Positions 16,497-25,314 of a DNA stretch of 31,736 nucleotides are shown one piece after another (the first letter of the stretch is position 1; every line of letters starts with the position of its first letter). A program made the translations under genes and the position numbers. The DNA is from DASWTL01 sp036402155 (GTDB lineage Bacteria > Bacteroidota > Bacteroidia > Sphingobacteriales > Sphingobacteriaceae): NCBI GenBank assembly GCA_036402155.1, contig DASWTL010000102.1:1-31736 (forward strand), in the 5' to 3' direction. The notes below the pieces were generated by a model. It was not told the origin of the DNA and did not search any database. It saw only the letters and a list, made by a program, of their open reading frames with translations.

Positions 16497-19400
16497 ATGA
16501 AAAAATGTTTACAATTTTTATTCCTGATGTTTATGATAGCCACAAGCGCTATTGCTCAGGATCGGGCAGTAACTGGAACCGTTACAGACCGGCAAGACGG
16601 ACTTCCTTTACCCGGGGTTAGCGTAGTGGTTAAAGGAACACAGATTGGTACGCAAACGGATGGGAGTGGCCGGTTTAGCGTACGTGTTCCTGCAGCTAAT
16701 AATGAACTCGAAATACGCTTTATCGGTTACGCCCCTCAAACTGTTACTATAGGCGCCGATAATATAATTTCAGTCTCTTTGGCAGCAGATTCCAGAGAAC
16801 TCAGCGAGGTAGTTGTAGTTGCTTATGGTACAGCCAGAAAGGAAGAAGTTACTGGTTCTATTGCTACAATGAATGCAGCAGATTTAGAGAAACGGACAGT
16901 AACAAATATTACAAATGCGTTAGCTGGTTTGGCGCCGGGGGTTTCCGTGAATGCTGGTAATGGCCAGCCCGGTACCGGTTCAAATATCCGACTTCGCGGT
17001 TTCGGATCTCTTTCAGCTTCAAATTCGCCGATCTATGTTTTAGATGGTTCTGTATTTGATGGGAATGTCGGAGATATCAATCCTAATGATGTGGAAAGTA
17101 TTTCCGTATTAAAAGATGCAACTTCATCTGCTTTATATGGTTCAAGAGGTGGTAACGGCGTAATTATTATCACTACTAAAAGAGGTAAGGCAGGAAAACC
17201 ACAATTTAATGTGAACGTTAATCAGGGATTTGCTACCAGAGGTACACCTGAATATGACCGGCTCAATGCCCAACAGTATTACCCTGCAATGTGGCAGGCA
17301 TTAAAAAACAGTTACGTTTATTCATCAACACCATTAACTGAAGCTGCAGCTGCAACCAGAGCCAGTAACGAAATCCAGGCACAATTAGTTTATAATCCTT
17401 TTAATGTTGCTGGTAATCAATTGGTTGCAACTGATGGAAAATTAAATCCCAATGCATCATTGTTATATGATGATTTTGACTGGTATGCTCCAATGCAAAG
17501 AACCGGTAAAAGAACCGATGCAAATATGAGTCTTTCTGGTAAGAGCGAACAGTCTGATTACTATGTTTCTTTAGGATATTTGGATGATGCCGGGTATGTT
17601 AAAAAATCTGACTTTAGAAGGTTTAGTGGCCGGATAAATGTTAATTCTCAGGTTAGATCCTGGTTAAAAACCGGGTTGAACATTTCCGGTTCGATGTCAG
17701 ATGGTAATTTAGCTTCAGATAATTCAACAAATCAGAATGCAAGCTTTATTAACGTATTTAATTTCGCCAGAAGTATCGGCCCTATTTATCCTGTGAGAGC
17801 ATATGATGCAAACGGTAAACCCATTTACAACGATATAACGAATGAGCAATGGTATGATTATGGTGCTCATCCCGGAGCTGTTGCCCGTCCACAAGGAGCC
17901 ATGCAGGGAAGAAACGTTCCATATGAAACTGAGTTAAATGATGTCTTAAATAGAAGAAGCCTGTTAGGTGCAAGGACTTATTTAGATATTAGTTTTCTAA
18001 AAGATTTTACATTTACCCCATCCATCAATGTAGATCTTCGGAATAATAATAATAATGAATATAGAAATCCTTTGATTGGTGACGGAAAGACATTAAACGG
18101 TCTGGCCTTTAATAGTACATCAACCATCAGGTCCTATACTTTTAACCAGATACTGAAATACAATAAGACCTTGGGTAATCATAACTTTTCAGCCCTGGCA
18201 GGTCATGAAAACTATGATTATACCTTCAGAACCAATAATGCAACAAAAATCGGTTTAATTCTTCAGGGTAATACGGAGTTTGAAAATTTTGTGACACCAA
18301 ATGATGCCGGTGGGGCTAAAGATAGGGAAACATTAGAATCGTACTTATCTAAGGTTACCTATAACTTCTCCCAAAAATATTTCGTGGAAGGATCTTTAAG
18401 AAGAGACGGAACTTCCAGGTTCAGTAAAGAATCGAGATGGGGTACTTTTTATTCTTTGGGAGGAAGCTGGGCGCTTTCAAAAGAATCTTTTATGAGTAAC
18501 CTTACCTGGATTGACGATTTAAGATTAAAGGCCTCATACGGAGAAGTGGGAAATAATGATATTCTGATCGGAGGCGTCTCAAATTATTATGGATATCAGG
18601 CATTTTATGATTTAGGCTTTAACAATGGTTCAGAACCCGGGCTTCTATTATCAAGTGTGGCCACTCCTGATTTGAAATGGGAATCTGTGAATACGTTTAA
18701 TACCGGATTATCATTCGGATTATTTAAAAACCGGTTAGTAGGAGAAGTAGAATACTTTAAAAGAGGGTCAGATCAATTAATTTTCAGCGTACCCCAACCT
18801 TTGTCAGATCCTGTTACAAGCATTGCCCAAAATATTGGCTCAATGTATAATTCAGGTGTTGAGCTTCAGTTAGGTGGTGACATCGTTCGTTCCAGAGATT
18901 TTACATGGGGCATAACCACTAACTGGACTGTAATGAAAAACGAGATAACTAAGATGCCGAAAGAAACTCCGGTAGTTACTTCAGGATCTAAAAGAAGAGA
19001 AAAGGGAAAAGACTTTTATAGTTTTTGGTTAAGGCAATTTGCCGGTGTAGATCCCAGCGATGGTTCCTCTCTTTACATTCCTGCAGATGGTACAGCTCCG
19101 GCAAGTATCAGAACAGTTAATGGAGTGCAATATGTCACCAACCAGAGTTTAGCAAAATTTGATTACTCCGGCTCGGCAATTCCTGATTTAATGGGTTCGG
19201 TTAGCAGTGCCTTAAACTATAAAGGGGTGGGCTTGTCATTCCTGATAAACTATCAAATTGGCGGTGAGTTTTATGATGCAGTTTATGCGGGTTTAATGAC
19301 TCCGCAATATGGAAGTGCCTTGCATACGGATGTTTTAAGCGCATGGACAGCTCCAGGTCAGGTTACAGATATTCCAAGGATAGACGTTGGAAATTCTGCC

Positions 19401-19661
19401 AACTTAAATGCTGCATCTTCCAGATGGTTAATAGATGCATCTTATGTGAGTTTCAGGAATGTGAATTTGACTTATAACCTGCCTAAGAGTTTACTCAGCA
19501 AGGTAAGTATTCCTAATGCCAGGATATTTCTTGTTGGCGAAAATTTAGGGTTAATCTCAAAAAGAAAAGGAATGAACCCTACCGAGGACTTTGATGGTCT
19601 GAATGCTTATACCTATCTGCCAAGCAGAACGTTTAGCTTCGGTGTGAATTTTTCTTTATAA
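16497..19661 (+). CDS. SusC/RagA-family TonB-dependent outer-membrane transporter
   Basis: 1054-aa transporter. A signal peptide covers residues 1-20 (SAIA/QDRAV). The carboxypeptidase-regulatory-like domain (about 23-100) is almost the same as in the other SusC; residues 17-55 are identical. SEVVVVAYGTARKEEVTGS is the typical TonB box and plug start. The plug then has LRGFGSLSASNSPIYVLDG, NPNDVESISVLKDATSSALY and GSRGGNGVIIITTKRGK. The remainder is the 22-strand barrel ending TFSFGVNFSL. Outside the N-terminal module it diverges strongly from the first SusC, so the two loci probably bind different ligands. No STN domain. SusD follows 18 bp downstream. Confidence 0.95.
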   Translation: MKKCLQFLFLMFMIATSAIAQDRAVTGTVTDRQDGLPLPGVSVVVKGTQIGTQTDGSGRFSVRVPAANNELEIRFIGYAPQTVTIGADNIISVSLAADSRELSEVVVVAYGTARKEEVTGSIATMNAADLEKRTVTNITNALAGLAPGVSVNAGNGQPGTGSNIRLRGFGSLSASNSPIYVLDGSVFDGNVGDINPNDVESISVLKDATSSALYGSRGGNGVIIITTKRGKAGKPQFNVNVNQGFATRGTPEYDRLNAQQYYPAMWQALKNSYVYSSTPLTEAAAATRASNEIQAQLVYNPFNVAGNQLVATDGKLNPNASLLYDDFDWYAPMQRTGKRTDANMSLSGKSEQSDYYVSLGYLDDAGYVKKSDFRRFSGRINVNSQVRSWLKTGLNISGSMSDGNLASDNSTNQNASFINVFNFARSIGPIYPVRAYDANGKPIYNDITNEQWYDYGAHPGAVARPQGAMQGRNVPYETELNDVLNRRSLLGARTYLDISFLKDFTFTPSINVDLRNNNNNEYRNPLIGDGKTLNGLAFNSTSTIRSYTFNQILKYNKTLGNHNFSALAGHENYDYTFRTNNATKIGLILQGNTEFENFVTPNDAGGAKDRETLESYLSKVTYNFSQKYFVEGSLRRDGTSRFSKESRWGTFYSLGGSWALSKESFMSNLTWIDDLRLKASYGEVGNNDILIGGVSNYYGYQAFYDLGFNNGSEPGLLLSSVATPDLKWESVNTFNTGLSFGLFKNRLVGEVEYFKRGSDQLIFSVPQPLSDPVTSIAQNIGSMYNSGVELQLGGDIVRSRDFTWGITTNWTVMKNEITKMPKETPVVTSGSKRREKGKDFYSFWLRQFAGVDPSDGSSLYIPADGTAPASIRTVNGVQYVTNQSLAKFDYSGSAIPDLMGSVSSALNYKGVGLSFLINYQIGGEFYDAVYAGLMTPQYGSALHTDVLSAWTAPGQVTDIPRIDVGNSANLNAASSRWLIDASYVSFRNVNLTYNLPKSLLSKVSIPNARIFLVGENLGLISKRKGMNPTEDFDGLNAYTYLPSRTFSFGVNFSL

Positions 19662-19679
19662 TATTTAGTTAGAATTGAT

Positions 19680-21182
19680 ATGAAAAAAATTATAATATAT
19701 TCAAGCATGCTGGCTTTGCTTGCCACCGGATGTAAAAAAGAATACCTGGAAACAGCGCCAACAGATAAAGTGGATAACAGTGCGATATTTACAACTACGG
19801 ATAATGCTAGCGCTGCATTAAATGGTATTTATAGATATATGTTCGAGCGAACAACAGCAACTACAACTAACGTCCAAAATAAACCAGGTGTTACAGGAAT
19901 ATTATTGGGGGTAGATTTTATGGGTGAAGACTTGGGAATTTCCTCCGGCAACTGGTTCACCGTTACTGGAGAAGGTAATTTAGTTGGTGGCCGGACGGAT
20001 AACCATTACATGAACCAGTATTATTACAGGACATTTTATAGAATGATCGGTAATGCGAATTACATTATAGATAATATTGATGGAGCTACCGGAACTGATG
20101 CTGAAAAAGCGCGGATAAAATCTGAAGCCCTTACTTTAAGAGCCTATTCATATTCTTATTTAGTGCAGTTTTATGGTAAAAGGTATGATGCATCTGCAAA
20201 GCCAAATACTCAACCAGGTGTACCTTTGTTATTAGCTTCAACTGATTCCAGAAAGCCTAGAGCAACTGTAGAAGAGGTTTATGCTGCAATTATTGCTGAC
20301 CTTGACGCAGCAATTGCATTAAATTCTACTTCAAGAGTTAATAAATCTCACATTAATGTTTGGGTGACAAAGGGATTGAGAGCCAGGGTAGCATTAACAA
20401 TGCAAGATTATGCCAATGCTATTAAGTATTCGAAAGAGGTTATCGATGGAGGTCAGTTTCCTTTAATGAATGAAATCGCTTATCAATCAGGATTTAATAA
20501 TGCACCTAATCTTTCTGAATTTATGTGGGCAACCATGCCCACTACAGATCAGGGGGATACATTTGGTTCATTCTTTGCTCAAATTGCGTATAATGCCAAT
20601 ACATCGTTTATGAGAGCTAACCCAAAGAGAATCAATTCAGCGTTATATGATCAGATTTCTTCAACTGACGTTAGAAAAAAGATGTGGGAACCAGCTCCAA
20701 CAGCAACCAACTTTCCTCTGCCAGCAAGTAATTTTGCCAGACAACCATATATGAGCCGGAAGTTTTCGGTGAAAGCAGTAGGGGATCCTTCATTAGGGGA
20801 TGTTCCTTTGATGAGATCTGCTGAAATGTATTTAATATTAGCTGAAGCCTATGCTAAATCCAATCAGAATGGTCTTGCTCAGGATGCATTATTTGTTTTG
20901 GTTTCAAAAAGAGACCCCAGTGCTGTAAAATCTACCAATACAGGAAATGCCTTAGTAAATGAGATTCTTTTTAACAGAAGGATTGAATTATGGGGCGAAG
21001 GCTTTAGATGGCTGGATCTTAAACGATTGAATTTGCCTTTAGATAGAACGGTGGTACCTAATTACAATGCTGCATCAGTTAATAATGTAATGCAGCTTGC
21101 GGCCGGGGATCCTAAATGGACTTTTTTAATTCCAAGATCTGAAATGGAAGCCAATCCTAATATTGGTCCCCAAAATCCTTAA
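19680..21182 (+). CDS. RagB/SusD-family nutrient-binding lipoprotein
   Basis: 500-aa canonical SusD protein. The lipobox LLATGC puts the acylated Cys at residue 18, followed by KKEYLETAPTDKV. N-terminal SusD-like region: NSAIFTTTDNASAALNGIYR. TPR helices include ARIKSEALTLRAYSYSYLVQ (with FYGKRYD) and EVYAAIIADLDAAIAL. The RagB C-terminal domain contains DVPLMRSAEMYLILAEAYAK, FNRRIELWGEGFRWLDLKR and the typical ending FLIPRSEMEANPNIGPQNP. It pairs with the SusC 18 bp upstream, and a terminator follows 21 bp after the stop, making a two-gene operon. Substrate unknown. Confidence 0.95.
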   Translation: MKKIIIYSSMLALLATGCKKEYLETAPTDKVDNSAIFTTTDNASAALNGIYRYMFERTTATTTNVQNKPGVTGILLGVDFMGEDLGISSGNWFTVTGEGNLVGGRTDNHYMNQYYYRTFYRMIGNANYIIDNIDGATGTDAEKARIKSEALTLRAYSYSYLVQFYGKRYDASAKPNTQPGVPLLLASTDSRKPRATVEEVYAAIIADLDAAIALNSTSRVNKSHINVWVTKGLRARVALTMQDYANAIKYSKEVIDGGQFPLMNEIAYQSGFNNAPNLSEFMWATMPTTDQGDTFGSFFAQIAYNANTSFMRANPKRINSALYDQISSTDVRKKMWEPAPTATNFPLPASNFARQPYMSRKFSVKAVGDPSLGDVPLMRSAEMYLILAEAYAKSNQNGLAQDALFVLVSKRDPSAVKSTNTGNALVNEILFNRRIELWGEGFRWLDLKRLNLPLDRTVVPNYNAASVNNVMQLAAGDPKWTFLIPRSEMEANPNIGPQNP

Positions 21183-21203
21183 TTTTTGTCGGGCTTTGAA
21201 TTT

Positions 21204-21234
21204 AAAGGAGGTAGCGTTTGTTACCTCCTTTTTT
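21204..21234 (+). terminator. Rho-independent terminator of the second SusCD operon
   Basis: A 10-bp perfect stem AAAGGAGGTA/TACCTCCTTT (21204-21213 with 21222-21231), 8-nt loop, and T-tract to 21234. It separates susD from the convergent doxX gene. Confidence 0.9.
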
Positions 21235-21282
21235 CATTCAGTTAATGGAGTTGCATCTAAAGGGTAAATGAACTGATACCAA

Positions 21283-21690
21283 TTACTTCCTGTCCACGCT
21301 ATGTTTTCCCGGACCAATAAAAATTAAAGCAAAAAACACAAAAGCTGCCTCTATCGCATGTGAAGCACCCATCAAACCTTCGCCACGACTTATATGGCTA
21401 AGTGCAGCGATAATCATTGTAAAGGTTAATGCAACACATACTGGCCTGAATGCCAGTCCGATGAGTAGCATAAAACCGCCGAAGGTTTCAGTAACACCGG
21501 CCAAAAATCCCCAGACTTCCGGGAATGCGGTAACATGAATATTTTTCATTGCGCCTCCAACAGCTTCCCATTTTTCAGGTCCGCCAAATAATTTGGGGTA
21601 TCCATGCATAATGAACATGATACCCAACCCAATTCGTAAAATCAATAATCCTGTGTCCTTATATTTTCCCAGGTTTGATAGTATTGCCAT
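21283..21690 (-). CDS. DoxX-family membrane protein
   Basis: 135-aa integral membrane protein with four predicted helices. The family pattern is seen in LLILRIGLGIMFIMHGYPKL (helix 1), FPEVWGFLAGVTETFGGFML (helix 2), LIGLAFRPVCVALTFTMIIA (helix 3) and AIEAAFVFFALIFIGPGKHS (helix 4, with the conserved GPG and SVD-like tail). DoxX/YphA-type proteins are linked to redox or thiosulfate:quinone chemistry in some lineages, but most bacterial members have no proven role. It is convergent with the SusCD operon and lies downstream of the LD-carboxypeptidase gene on the same strand, with a 209-bp repeat-rich spacer, so co-transcription is uncertain. Confidence 0.88.
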   Translation of the reverse strand: MAILSNLGKYKDTGLLILRIGLGIMFIMHGYPKLFGGPEKWEAVGGAMKNIHVTAFPEVWGFLAGVTETFGGFMLLIGLAFRPVCVALTFTMIIAALSHISRGEGLMGASHAIEAAFVFFALIFIGPGKHSVDRK

Positions 21691-21727
21691 TTAGTTTAGT
21701 TGTTTATAGTTAATAAGTTCTGTGTTT

Positions 21728-21911
21728 ATGGTTGATGGGATATAGTTCATGGTTGATGGGATATAGTTCATGGTTAATGGGATATAGTCATGGGTTATAG
21801 CGGTAGTTCATAACGAGTTTCTTAATCTTCCGGTGATTTTCAAAGATTGTATGGAGAGTATCCGCTATGAACTATCCACTATCCACCATGAACCATCTAC
21901 TAGGAACTATC
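21728..21911. repeat. Tandem 21-bp repeats with an inverted counterpart
   Basis: The unit ATGGTTGATGGGATATAGTTC occurs at 21728-21748 and 21749-21769, and a near copy with one change and one base lost follows at 21770-21789; degenerate words continue to about 21812. At 21865-21911 the opposite strand carries the same words (ATGGTTCATGG, GGATAGTTC, ATAGCGG), so the two halves could pair as a long imperfect hairpin. The right half runs into the 3' end of the LD-carboxypeptidase gene and supplies its stop codon. Confidence 0.75.
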
Positions 21912-22814
21912 CCTGTCACCAAAATATGTTAAGTTAATCCCTTCCTTCTCAACACGAAAACTCACTTTCCTGCCAAAAATAAGGGCGTGATTATCAGATA
22001 TATGTCCCGCAGGGAAGTCGAAACACACCGGATAATTATACTCTTTTACATGATTGAAAATGATTTCTTCAGCGGTTTGTCCGAATGGAACATCGTTATC
22101 TTTTAAGTCCGTAAATCCACCAACAATTAACCCTTTAAGTTCTGCCAACTTTCCCGCCCGTTTTAAATGCCACATCATCCGGTCAACCGAATACAGGTAT
22201 TCTCCAACATCTTCCAGGAACAGGATTTTATCCGAAAAGTCCATTTCTGATACCGAGCCTGACATCATAACAAGCAGGGTAAGGTTTCCTCCAATTAAAA
22301 CACCCTCAGCAGTTCCGTTAATCCGTTCAGTTAAGCTCTGATAATTATAATTATAAGGTTCACCAAATAATGCTTTTCGAAGTGTTTCTAATGATGGCTT
22401 AGTTCCATCAGGGACATTCATTGGCATTTGGCCATGAATAGATTGCACACTATAATTGGCATAAAGGTGACTATGGATAACGGTAATATCGCTAAAGCCA
22501 ATAATCCATTTTGGATTTTGATTAAATGAAGAGAAATCTAGTTTATCAATAATTCGAATAGTACCATATCCACCCCGCGCTGCAAAAATTGCTCTAATAG
22601 ATTGATCGTCAATAAAGCGTTGGAAGTCTTTAATTCTTAATTCATCGGTGCCTGCGTATTGGTGATATGATGCATTAACTGTTTCTCCGATTACCACGGT
22701 TAATCCCCATGATTGCAATAGGGCTATCCCTTCCCTGATATCTGCCGGTAGTTTTTTTGCCGGGCAGGTAATTGCTACTGTATCACCTTTTTTTAAATAT
22801 GGTGGAATGATCAT
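21900..22814 (-). CDS. LD-carboxypeptidase (peptidase family S66)
   Basis: 304-aa muramoyltetrapeptide carboxypeptidase-like serine peptidase that would cleave the L,D bond of tetrapeptides in peptidoglycan recycling. The nucleophile is in GFSDIT (S108), after the conserved AARGGYGTIRI. The catalytic glutamate is in FLEDVGE (E201) and the histidine in PAGHISDNHAL (H271), a full Ser-Glu-His triad in the usual order and spacing. No signal peptide is seen, fitting a cytoplasmic enzyme. It is divergent from metG. The final codons (RDSS and TAG) are formed by the intergenic repeat sequence, so the natural C-terminus may have been altered slightly. Confidence 0.9.
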   Translation of the reverse strand: MIIPPYLKKGDTVAITCPAKKLPADIREGIALLQSWGLTVVIGETVNASYHQYAGTDELRIKDFQRFIDDQSIRAIFAARGGYGTIRIIDKLDFSSFNQNPKWIIGFSDITVIHSHLYANYSVQSIHGQMPMNVPDGTKPSLETLRKALFGEPYNYNYQSLTERINGTAEGVLIGGNLTLLVMMSGSVSEMDFSDKILFLEDVGEYLYSVDRMMWHLKRAGKLAELKGLIVGGFTDLKDNDVPFGQTAEEIIFNHVKEYNYPVCFDFPAGHISDNHALIFGRKVSFRVEKEGINLTYFGDRDSS

Positions 22815-22873
22815 TAGTATCTATCTGTTTTAAGTTAGTAAACTCACACATCACATTTCTCGCATCTATGCTT

Positions 22874-22881
22874 TATCTTTG
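22874..22881 (+). promoter_or_regulatory. Candidate -7 promoter box for metG
   Basis: TATCTTTG is an exact TAnnTTTG match, 34 bp before the metG ATG. A clear TTG is not found at the expected -33 distance. Confidence 0.45.
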
Positions 22882-22915
22882 CAAATTATAAAAAACGCTG
22901 TATATAATCACCCTG

Positions 22916-24982
22916 ATGTCTGATCTGGATAAATTTAAACGCTTTACCATTACTTCCGCGCTGCCATATGCTAATGGTCCGTTGCATATTGGCCATCTGG
23001 CAGGCGCTTATTTGCCTGCAGATATTTTTGTACGTCACCTACGCTTAAAAAGAAAGGATGTAGTTTATGTATGCGGATCTGATGAGCACGGTGCAGCTAT
23101 CACTATTAAAGCAAAGAAAGAAGGAACTACTCCGCAGGCCATAATTGATAAATACCATTCACAGATTAAGAAGAGTTTTGAAGATTTTGGGATTGGATTT
23201 GACATTTATCACCGTACATCATCTCCGATACATCATGAATTATCACAGGAGTTTTTTCTGAATCTGTATAACAAGGGTGAATTTGTAGAGAAGTACTCCG
23301 AGCAATATTATGATGAGGAATTTCAGCAATTCCTGGCCGATAGATACATTACCGGCACATGCCCAAATTGTCATAATGAAGGTGCTTATGGTGATCAGTG
23401 CGAAAAATGCGGAACATCATTAAATCCTACAGACCTGATCAATCCGAAGTCGGCATTAAGTGGTAAAACACCTGTGCTTCGTAAAACCAAACACTGGTAT
23501 CTTCCATTGGATAAGTACCAGCCATTTTTAGAGCAATGGTTACTTACGGATCGAAAAGATAAACTTAAAACCAATGTTTTCGGACAGTGCAGCTCCTGGT
23601 TAAAGTCAGGGTTACAGCCAAGATCAATGACCCGCGACCTGGACTGGGGGGTTGATGTCCCGCTGGAAGAAGCAAAAGGTAAAAAGCTTTATGTATGGCT
23701 AGATGCACCTATCGGGTATATTTCAGCCACCAAACAATGGGCTTTAGATACAGGGAAAGACTGGGAGAAGTACTGGAAGAAACAGGATAATGAGAATGAT
23801 AATTCCTGCCTTCTGCATTTTATTGGAAAAGATAATATTGTTTTTCATTGCATTATCTTTCCATCCATTTTACATGCCCATGGGGATTATATACTTCCGG
23901 AAAATATACCGGCGAATGAGTTTTTAAACCTGGAAGGAGATAAACTATCCACCTCCCGTAACCATGCTGTTTGGTTGCATGAGTATTTGGAAGAGCTTCC
24001 GGGAAAGCAGGATGAGCTGAGATATGTACTTACCTCCATATTACCTGAAACATCCGATAGTGAATTTACCTGGAAGGATTACCAGGCACGCATAAATAAT
24101 GAACTGGTTGCGATTTTAGGAAATTTCGTTAACCGGGTTATGATCCTGATGCATAAATATTATGAAGGAAAAACCGAGGGGAATAATGAAATAATCGATA
24201 CCGGGCTAAATACACAGATAGAAAACGCTTACAATGAAGTTGAACAAAATATCGAATTGTACCGGTTCAGACAGGCTCTTGCGGCGGTAATCGATCTAGC
24301 CCGTTCCGGGAATAAGTATTTAACTGAAAAAGAACCCTGGAAAACATTTAAATCTGATCCCGAAGAAACGCGGGTGGTTTTGCAGAATTGTTTGCACTTG
24401 ATTGGACATTTGGCAACGTTAATGCAGCCGTTTTTGCCTTCGGCCGCAAAGCGTATTTTTGGGATGTTAAATTTCAACTCTCCGGAAGTTTTTTATGATC
24501 AGGAAGTAGCTTTTGCGGAAGGACATCAGTTAAATAAACCGGAACTTTTATTTGAGAAGGTGGAAGATTCAGTGATCGATTATCAGGTAGAAAAGTTGAA
24601 GGTTAATTCACAAAATAATAATTCAGAAATGGAAGCTGAAGTTCAGGAGGCTAAAGCCAATGTTAATTACGACCAGTTCAGCGCTATGGATATCCGGGTA
24701 GGAACTATTCTTGAAGCTGAAAAAGTGGCCAAAACCAAAAAGCTGCTGAAGCTTAAAATAGATACCGGATTGGATATACGGACGGTAGTTTCGGGCATTG
24801 CCGAATTTTTTGAGCCCGAAACTATCATTGGAAAACAGGTGAGCATATTGGTTAACCTCGAGCCCCGCGAAATTAAAGGAATCCTGTCGCAGGGAATGAT
24901 TTTAATGGCTGAAAATTCAGAAGGAAAACTTAGTTTTGTAGCGCCTTTGGAAACGTTTTCAAATGGAAGTGTGATTAGGTAA
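22916..24982 (+). CDS. metG: Methionyl-tRNA synthetase
   Basis: 688-aa class I aminoacyl-tRNA synthetase charging tRNA-Met. ATP-binding signatures are HIGH (24-27) and KLSTS (343-347, the KMSKS variant in GDKLSTSRN). A zinc knuckle lies between them with C149, C152, C162 and C165. CGSDEHG (53-59) is typical of MetRS. The anticodon-binding helical domain follows, and an EMAP-II/Trbp111-type tRNA-binding OB fold occupies about 585-688 (MDIRVGTILEAEKV, then NLEPREIKGILSQGMILMAE), which aids dimerisation and tRNA binding. Length is normal for the long bacterial form. tRNA-Arg starts 11 bp after the stop, so read-through co-transcription is plausible. Confidence 0.97.
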   Translation: MSDLDKFKRFTITSALPYANGPLHIGHLAGAYLPADIFVRHLRLKRKDVVYVCGSDEHGAAITIKAKKEGTTPQAIIDKYHSQIKKSFEDFGIGFDIYHRTSSPIHHELSQEFFLNLYNKGEFVEKYSEQYYDEEFQQFLADRYITGTCPNCHNEGAYGDQCEKCGTSLNPTDLINPKSALSGKTPVLRKTKHWYLPLDKYQPFLEQWLLTDRKDKLKTNVFGQCSSWLKSGLQPRSMTRDLDWGVDVPLEEAKGKKLYVWLDAPIGYISATKQWALDTGKDWEKYWKKQDNENDNSCLLHFIGKDNIVFHCIIFPSILHAHGDYILPENIPANEFLNLEGDKLSTSRNHAVWLHEYLEELPGKQDELRYVLTSILPETSDSEFTWKDYQARINNELVAILGNFVNRVMILMHKYYEGKTEGNNEIIDTGLNTQIENAYNEVEQNIELYRFRQALAAVIDLARSGNKYLTEKEPWKTFKSDPEETRVVLQNCLHLIGHLATLMQPFLPSAAKRIFGMLNFNSPEVFYDQEVAFAEGHQLNKPELLFEKVEDSVIDYQVEKLKVNSQNNNSEMEAEVQEAKANVNYDQFSAMDIRVGTILEAEKVAKTKKLLKLKIDTGLDIRTVVSGIAEFFEPETIIGKQVSILVNLEPREIKGILSQGMILMAENSEGKLSFVAPLETFSNGSVIR

Positions 24983-24993
24983 AATTTATAGCC

Positions 24994-25065
24994 GGCCTCA
25001 TAGTTCAACGGATAGAATAGAAGTTTCCTAAACTTTAGATCCCAGTTCGATTCTGGGTGAGGCTA
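24994..25065 (+). tRNA. tRNA-Arg (anticodon CCU)
   Basis: A complete cloverleaf folds by hand. Acceptor GGCCTCA pairs with TGAGGCT (one G-U at the first pair). D-stem GTTC/GAAT encloses the loop AACGGATA. Anticodon stem GAAGT/ACTTT carries the loop TTCCTAA, so the anticodon is CCU, reading AGG. A 4-nt variable region is followed by T-stem CCCAG/CTGGG with loop TTCGATT; the discriminator is A. CCA is not encoded (CTA follows). It is the intact head of a series of tRNA-Arg copies interleaved with GIY-YIG genes. Confidence 0.93.
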
Positions 25066-25077
25066 CTAAATTTCATC

Positions 25078-25314
25078 ATGTACGTATACGCGCTTATATC
25101 AGACGTAGATGGGAGAATTTATGTAGGCATGGCTGAGGATGTAGCTTTGCGTTTAAAACAGCATAACTATGGCATGTCTCAATCAACACGACCTTACCGG
25201 CCATGGAAGTTACTATATCAGGAGGAGTGTAAAGATCGAAAAGCCGCCCGGAAAAGAGAATTGCAATTAAAAAGCGGCTATGGCAAAGAGTTTCTTAAAT
25301 CATTGTTGCAATAG
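25078..25314 (+). CDS. Small GIY-YIG nuclease-domain protein, copy 1
   Basis: 78-aa single-domain GIY-YIG protein of the UPF0213/YhbQ-like group. The motif reads YVYALISDVDGRIYVG (Tyr4, Tyr15, Gly17), followed by R25 and H29 in LRLKQHN and the metal-site glutamate E61 in RKRELQLKS, so the usual catalytic residues are present. I chose the ATG at 25078, 12 nt after the tRNA discriminator base; the upstream in-frame extension lies inside the tRNA. The stop codon TAG belongs to the next tRNA-like copy (TAGTTCAAC). No own promoter is visible, so expression may depend on the metG-tRNA transcript and tRNA 3' processing. Function of this group is unknown; nuclease activity is inferred. Confidence 0.85.
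   Translation: MYVYALISDVDGRIYVGMAEDVALRLKQHNYGMSQSTRPYRPWKLLYQEECKDRKAARKRELQLKSGYGKEFLKSLLQ

Noticed and set aside
10062..21182. Polysaccharide utilisation locus with a predictable glycan
   Set aside because: Two SusCD systems are present, but no glycoside hydrolase, lyase, sulfatase or hybrid sensor is encoded in the window, so no substrate can be assigned.
21728..21812. 21-bp repeats as a CRISPR array
   Set aside because: The units are head to tail with no spacers, and no cas gene is present.
24994..25065. Local tRNA as an amber suppressor explaining the TAG in the CHU_C gene
   Set aside because: The anticodon loop TTCCTAA gives CCU, which reads AGG and not UAG.
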